DNA of 64,000 nucleotides from Leuctra nigra. Its lineage: Eukaryota > Arthropoda > Insecta > Plecoptera > Leuctridae. The stretch covers positions 30,781,060 to 30,845,059 of the forward strand of contig OW203768.1 of the NCBI GenBank assembly GCA_934045905.1. Direction: 5' to 3'. The notes under the pieces were generated by a model. That model saw nothing but the letters and a program-made list of their open reading frames with translations. It ran no database searches and was not told the origin of the DNA. This document shows, in pieces, positions 59,236-64,000 of this stretch. A program made the position numbers and the translations under genes. Positions within the stretch are counted from its first letter, which is position 1. The number at the start of each line of letters is the position of its first letter.

Positions 59236-59714
59236 GTAAATCTTTGAGGGTGTGTTTAAATTCATAACCAAATAACAAAAAAACAAAAAAAAATGTAGAT
59301 ACTAGTTAGATTACTTTTTTGTTTAAATCATTTTTATTATTTTTTAAGTGAAATATGTTAACATAATATTAATCAATTGAGTATGTAAACCTCATCAAGG
59401 TATTGTAATTAAATTGTCTTTAAAGTATATTATGGTTTACTTCATACTTTGTTGCAAATATTAAAATATTATCCATAATTATTAGGTATATATATTAGAA
59501 ATGCATAGGTTATCAGTGACACATTTATTTTGACAAATTAATCAGATGTTTTCATTTACAGACAGTGGCCCTTTAGGGGGCCGACCCTCTATCGTTTCTT
59601 TGGTTTGCTGATGCATTTGATAACACAGATCAATAAAACGTGAGTGGGACGGCCCTTGAAATACTTCGCCATCATTCTTACGAGTTACGTGTACACCACG
59701 TGTTGCAATTATTA
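59236..59714. other. No gene recognised
   Basis: AT-rich sequence between two tandem arrays. Confidence 0.4.
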
Positions 59715-60180
59715 ATTTGTCCGAGTGTGATAACCGTGAAGAAAAGTACCTAGTAATTGTGCGCAGGCTGTTCGTGTGTTGATAATCAACTGCTGACTTT
59801 TGTCGTTACCTATTGTTGCGATACGTTCGTTTATTGCGGTTTGAAAAACAATAATAAAGACAGTCGTTGTTTGTTGCGTTTGTTTATTGCGCTGTGATAA
59901 AGAGAAAAGACGAGTAATTGTTTGTTTCGTTCGTTTATTGCGATGTGAAAAACAAGAAGAAAGGACAATCATTGTTTCCGCAGGCTGTTTGTGTGTTCAA
60001 ATCAACTGCCTGTAAAACAATTGGCTGGCTTTTCTAGTTACTCATTGTTGCGTTACGCTCGTTTATTGCGCTGTGATAAAGAGAAAAGAAGAGTAATTGT
60101 TTGTTTCGTTCGTTTATTGAGCTGGGAGACAAGAAAAAACGGTCATCGATTGCGTAGGATGTTTGTGTGTGTCCTCTTCC
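59715..60180 (+). repeat. Imperfect TTTATTGCG-type tandem repeat
   Basis: CGTTTATTGCGCTGTGATAA AGAGAAAAGA with GAGTAATTGTTTGTTTCGTT occurs at about 59876 and 60056. A GCAGGCTGTT(C/T)GTGTGTT block recurs at about 59764 and 59981. Unit length is about 180-220 bp. Open frames on both strands are by-products. Confidence 0.65.
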
Positions 60181-60184
60181 GCTG

Positions 60185-60655
60185 TTGCGATTGTTTACGT
60201 AAAATGCGTGTTACATCTTTCAATCCAATGCAAAATTGACATCAGTTCAGAATATTCATTTGGGAAATATTTGCGAATGTGGGGCAGCGCAGGTAAACGA
60301 CTCGGCGCCGCACTGGCTGAGATTGAGAGATAAGATAGCCCGGAAATAGTCATTAGTAGCGGATGAGGGTAGCGGCGTGGGCTGCGAGGGAATAGCCTGA
60401 GGGCTTCGGAAGGGTGGATACAGTGAGACCCGGCTGTCGCCTGCAAGTAGTGTTTACCACGGTCGCTTGGCGCGCTGATAACTGAACACCTTTACCGACC
60501 ATGGCGATGCTAGCGATCCCAAGTAGTCGTGGTAGGAACTAATTTTCCTGTCTCGTGACCGCTTTACCACGTAACCCCTCTAGCTAGGGGTCTATACTCA
60601 AGGATATAACCTCTCTAGAACAGCTATCAAACTTTGTCGAGCATAACCCAACAAA
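60185..60655. other. No gene recognised
   Basis: A short GC-richer patch (60270-60480); nothing assignable. Confidence 0.35.
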
Positions 60656-60659
60656 TTAA

Positions 60660-60788
60660 TTCCGGACGATGGAAGGAGGTGGTCGTTCAAATCCAACCAC
60701 ATGATTTGCTCTTGAGTCTTGACCGAGGGAAATCACGAAGAAACGTGTCAGGAAGGGCGGCCGCTGGGGTCCTCGGAGTACAAGACGT
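60660..60788 (-). repeat. SINE fragment, reversed
   Basis: On the + strand GGAAGGAGGTGGTCG ... GACCGAGGGAAATCACGAAG ... GGGCGGCCGC is the reverse complement of the SINE body and head-proximal part at 34880-35000. It abuts the hAT-like element at 60797. Confidence 0.45.
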
Positions 60789-60796
60789 AGCGTGAT

Positions 60797-61230
60797 TAGT
60801 GATGGCACCATTGAAAATTTTCAATGACCATTGAAAAAATTGAAATTTTTTGAAAAAGTTTACATCAATTTTATTTGATTTAATAAATGTATGGGCATAC
60901 TTGGGATGCATACTGAACTCTATTATGATGCGTGTTGTTGTCTGAGTGGTAAATGTGCAAAATGATCATTAATACAGCATTCAAATTTCCCGCCTATGTA
61001 GAAATTACAGTCTGGCCAAAATTACAATGAAGAAAAACTGAGATTTGGGCTTATATTTGACTTTTATTTTGATTTTGATTTTACGCTTTTTTCAGATATA
61101 TTATCAACAATTGTGTGCAATAAAGCAATAAAAATAGTAATTTAAAAAAATTTCAACGCATTGAAAATTTTCATGAAAATTTTCATGAAAATTTTCAAAA
61201 AAAAATTTTTTCAGAAAATTGCCATCACTA
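60797..61230. mobile_element. hAT-like MITE, TAGTGATGGCA family, copy 2
   Basis: The 434-bp element is nearly identical to 33377-33798, with the same orientation and ends, flanked by a perfect 8-bp duplication AGCGTGAT (60789-60796, 61231-61238). The size difference comes mainly from an extra TTTTCATGAAAA unit near the right end. Very few substitutions, hence a young family. Confidence 0.93.
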
Positions 61231-61238
61231 AGCGTGAT

Positions 61239-62515
61239 TGCCCGAGTCATCTTGGTCAAGAATCATCGCGTGTCATTCAGAGGACTTTGCGATTGAAGAT
61301 ACTTTCCAGTTCCCGATATTTATTTTGTAAACGTCAAACCCGTACAGTCATAGGTAGGTAGTGTGAAAAGATCAGTCATTTCTTGGCACGTTTCAAAACA
61401 GCTTTATGAGTTGCCAAAAGTCTACGTAGAAAAAAATGCTCTTACCAGTCATTCAGGTTTACCAAACATTAAAGTGCGGACTTTTAACAACTAAAATCAT
61501 GCTAAAATGCTTGTACGTTTATGATAGGTAATAAATTGTGTACGATTTGTATGAATGTCTATGACTTAAAATTAAAAAAAGAAATTTACAATTGGTAGTT
61601 CTATTTCATTAGGTAGGTAATGAATGTTATGAAGCTTTTAGTTCGTCATCGAGCGCTGTAGACAGACTATTTTATTGTGAGATAAAAAAAACGTCCAGAA
61701 TATCGGTCTCAAGACTTGTGTAAAATTTCACGATGTTTGGTTACCTGCACTTGGCATGGAAAACATTTTAAATTTTTCAATCAGAGACTTTTGTCTGTGC
61801 TTGTTTTGTCTTGCTTTTGTCATACACTTGGGCCTTGGCCAAATTAAAAACGGTTATCGAAAGAAACGGATTGGCCAATAGATATTTAATGGAATTAATC
61901 AAAATCGGATGAAAGTCTATGTTAACTCGTCATTTAACTCTAGTAGGCGAGCTCTGATTTCATTGAACAAGGATTGATTGGCAATGGAGCAACACGTTGT
62001 TTAAATATCGCTCACGCTCAGCGTTATCAAAAATAACGTTTCTAATGAGTATTCACTAAAGTCTACATTAACTGGTTCATTAGGTTGTAAAATGTCTATT
62101 TTCGAGAAGGGCGGGGTCGGAGTCGTATACAACCTCAATGATGATCAATTACAGAGGGCAGTTTGGAGTCAAATCGCAACTTATGGAGACTGACTCGTCC
62201 CAGTGACGAGTTTAGTACCACGTGACCGAACATAAAACACGAAATTGGCGAAACTATTTCACAACCTAAGTGATTCTACAACCCACTTGACCTTTTTCGC
62301 CTCCAATATTTTGGTCCCGCAATTGCACTGAATTGCATGCTGTTGCATTTAACCAACGCCAGCGACCTCAATTGTCACTCTACAGACTTGCACGTGGGCT
62401 CGTTGTCTTCGTTATGAATATGCGAAAAAGGCACTAAGTTTCTTTTTGTCAATAACTTGATGTCTAACCTGGCCACAGGCACCAATAAATTAGGTGGATT
62501 TCCTCGACGAAAAAT
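61239..62515. other. No gene; dispersed repeat fragment
   Basis: About 61850-61985 (ATCGAAAGAAACGGATTGGC ... GCTCTGATTTCATTGAAC) is related to 62830-62945 (inverted), to 545-640 and to part of 30897-30970. No exon recognised. Confidence 0.4.
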
Positions 62516-62521
62516 CCGGTA

Positions 62522-62748
62522 AGGTGGATTCACACGGCCGTTCCAAACTTCGAGTTTGAAACTCAAGTTTGCCAAAGTTCCGAATCGCCGTTCCAAAAAC
62601 TCCCGTGTGAACTATGAAAGTTTGAAACTCAATCCTCACAGTTCGAATCTTTTCATAGTTCACACGAAGGTTTTTGGAACGGTGATTCGGAACTTCGGCA
62701 AACTTGAGTTTCAAACTCGAAGTTTGAAACGGCCGTGTGAATCCACCT
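62522..62748. mobile_element. Palindromic Harbinger-like MITE, copy 3
   Basis: The 227-bp element has the same ends as copies at 41692 and 42059, with 3-bp duplication GTA (62519-62521, 62749-62751). Nearly identical to copy 1. Confidence 0.85.
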
Positions 62749-62829
62749 GTAGGTATCTACACCCAACAAATCATAAAACGGTATTTGAACGAAACGGTTT
62801 GGCTGCTGGTAAGCTCGCTGGTAAGGTTC

Positions 62830-62945
62830 CTTGACAATCAATCCTTGTTATTATCAATGAAATCAGAGCTCACCTACTAGAGTTATACACAGACTTCATG
62901 GGATGATGCCATCACATATTTTTAAGCCAATCCATTTCTTTCAAA
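62830..62945 (-). repeat. Dispersed repeat fragment
   Basis: Inverted relative of 61850-61985: AATGAAATCAGAGCTCACCT and AGCCAATCCATTTCTTTC on the + strand. Class unknown. Confidence 0.45.
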
Positions 62946-63094
62946 TACCTACCGTTATATCATTTGTTGAGTGTAATATTGCAATAAAAATACTAAAAAA
63001 GAACTTAAGTACTACCTAATAGGTGTGTATTATGATTTCATGCCAAGTTTCAGCTTGCTATGTTGAACGTTTCGATCTTTTCTGTGAATCGTCT

Positions 63095-63450
63095 TGAACC
63101 ATGTTTCCCCACGAACGGCTGCCACCTTATCGCGGTGGTAGGGTTTGTGTTGGCCAATGATCCATTGCAGCTACGCCGGCGAGCATATGCTCATGTGTAA
63201 GGGCTACCCATGCCGGACAGGTCAGTGGTGAGACCCAGACAAAGAGCAGCCAGGGTCGACCTACCCATGCCCTCCCGTGAATTAACGGTCTCGTCGGGCC
63301 GGCCTTCCCCCTCGAGATGATGATCCCCCTGAAATCGGGTCCCGCCGGCCCGAACCCTCACGCCCTCCCGGTCCGTCCCCATTCCGGCCTGGCCTTCCCA
63401 CCAGTGGACTCCCCCGGATCGGGCCCGTTAGGTCGACCCCTCCCCATGTC
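63095..63450 (+). repeat. GC-rich block resembling a LINE 5' leader
   Basis: The text CGCGGTGGTAGGGTTTGTG, GCCAATGATCC, AGGGCTACCCATGCC and GACAGGTCAGTGGTGAGACC recalls the 5' region of a widespread non-LTR retrotransposon type. No reverse transcriptase follows, as the sequence turns AT-rich at about 63450, so it is a fragment. The recognition is from memory; the strand is a best guess. Confidence 0.4.
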
Positions 63451-64000
63451 CTCCACTTAATTCAACAAAGCTAAAAATAAAAATTAATGTGCGCAATATA
63501 ACCTCGTCGTTGACGCGCCATTAAACAATACTAATCTATCTATCTATTTGAACCATGTTTGGATCGTCCCGTATATATTTATTTGAAAAATCCAAAATGG
63601 GTTGATTTCGCTAAATATCGGTATCAGCTGACATCTACTGAGCTACCTACAATATTTTCCCTGAAATTAAAAAGTCGAATACCCCCCCCCCCCCCCCCCC
63701 CTGGAATGTCGTACCTACCTACATGGAATTATAATAGGAATAAGTCTCAAAACAATGCTCACGTTGAAACTCTTCTCTTCTTCATTTGTGATGTTTGTTT
63801 GGGTACACTAGGTTGAAAACTAGTACCTACACAAAAATTGCATAATTATTTGGGCACTACTCAAAATTCAATTGATAACATCGTTGCTCTGATAGTACCG
63901 AAAATGGCATGATGGCCGCCTAGCAAATTTATAGTGTTTTCCTTCTAACAACCAGCTCAGTTTGAAAAACCGAAGCCTGTAGTAAATAGGTAGTAGCTTT
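63451..64000. other. No gene recognised
   Basis: AT-rich, with a 21-base C tract at 63682-63702. Nothing else assignable. Confidence 0.4.

Overview
The window looks like AT-rich nuclear DNA of an arthropod, most likely an insect. The evidence is a spliced gene with short exons and GT-AG introns, a P-element-type transposase, several tRNA-headed SINE fragments, and many non-autonomous DNA transposons (hAT-like with 8-bp target duplications, Harbinger-like with 3-bp duplications, TA-flanked palindromes). No prokaryotic, organellar or CRISPR signal was seen. Species cannot be fixed from sequence alone.

Only two protein-coding loci are well supported. A three-exon gene (43999-46196, +) encodes a small protein of about 240-247 residues; its exons join in phase across two consensus introns. 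An almost intact P-element/THAP9-type transposase (56091-58646, +; frame open from 56034) has the DDE-type catalytic motifs but no THAP DNA-binding domain in its frame. A degenerate LINE reverse-transcriptase remnant lies at the left end and a LINE-leader-like GC-rich block near the right end. Nearly all other open frames come from tandem repeats or palindromes.

The most striking content is a family of large repeats present three times: A, 5240-8185 (+); B, 50239-52112 (-); C, 52684-55043 (+). Each has a long palindrome at one end whose arms are conserved but whose centre differs in every copy. A second part carries repeated TGACGTCA-CTTCCGG (CRE plus ETS) sites, often followed by ATGGCGGC (YY1-like). 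The far end is a GGAGCG..CGCTCC hairpin followed by CTAG, resembling a Helitron 3' end. In copy A five composite sites are spaced exactly 118 bp apart. Copy C sits inside a further inverted repeat (about 52424-55627) directly upstream of the P transposase.

Other layout: twin 0.8-kb hAT-like palindromic elements (2446-3248 and 37800-38605); an inverted-repeat element at 9311-9465; a hAT-like insertion in tandem repeats (13949-14314); a 35-bp minisatellite (18626-19284); a GC-rich tandem array (27595-27960); a hAT-like element containing a second one (32905-34011 with 33377-33798 inside; second copy 60797-61230); a 2.2-kb hAT-like element full of CGCTGCGCGG repeats (38772-41011); three copies of a 0.22-kb palindromic MITE (41692, 42059, 62522); and tandem repeats downstream of the transposase (58831-59233 and 59715-60180). 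Several long poly-G/poly-C tracts and an apparent excess of TGACGTCA outside the repeats are also notable.
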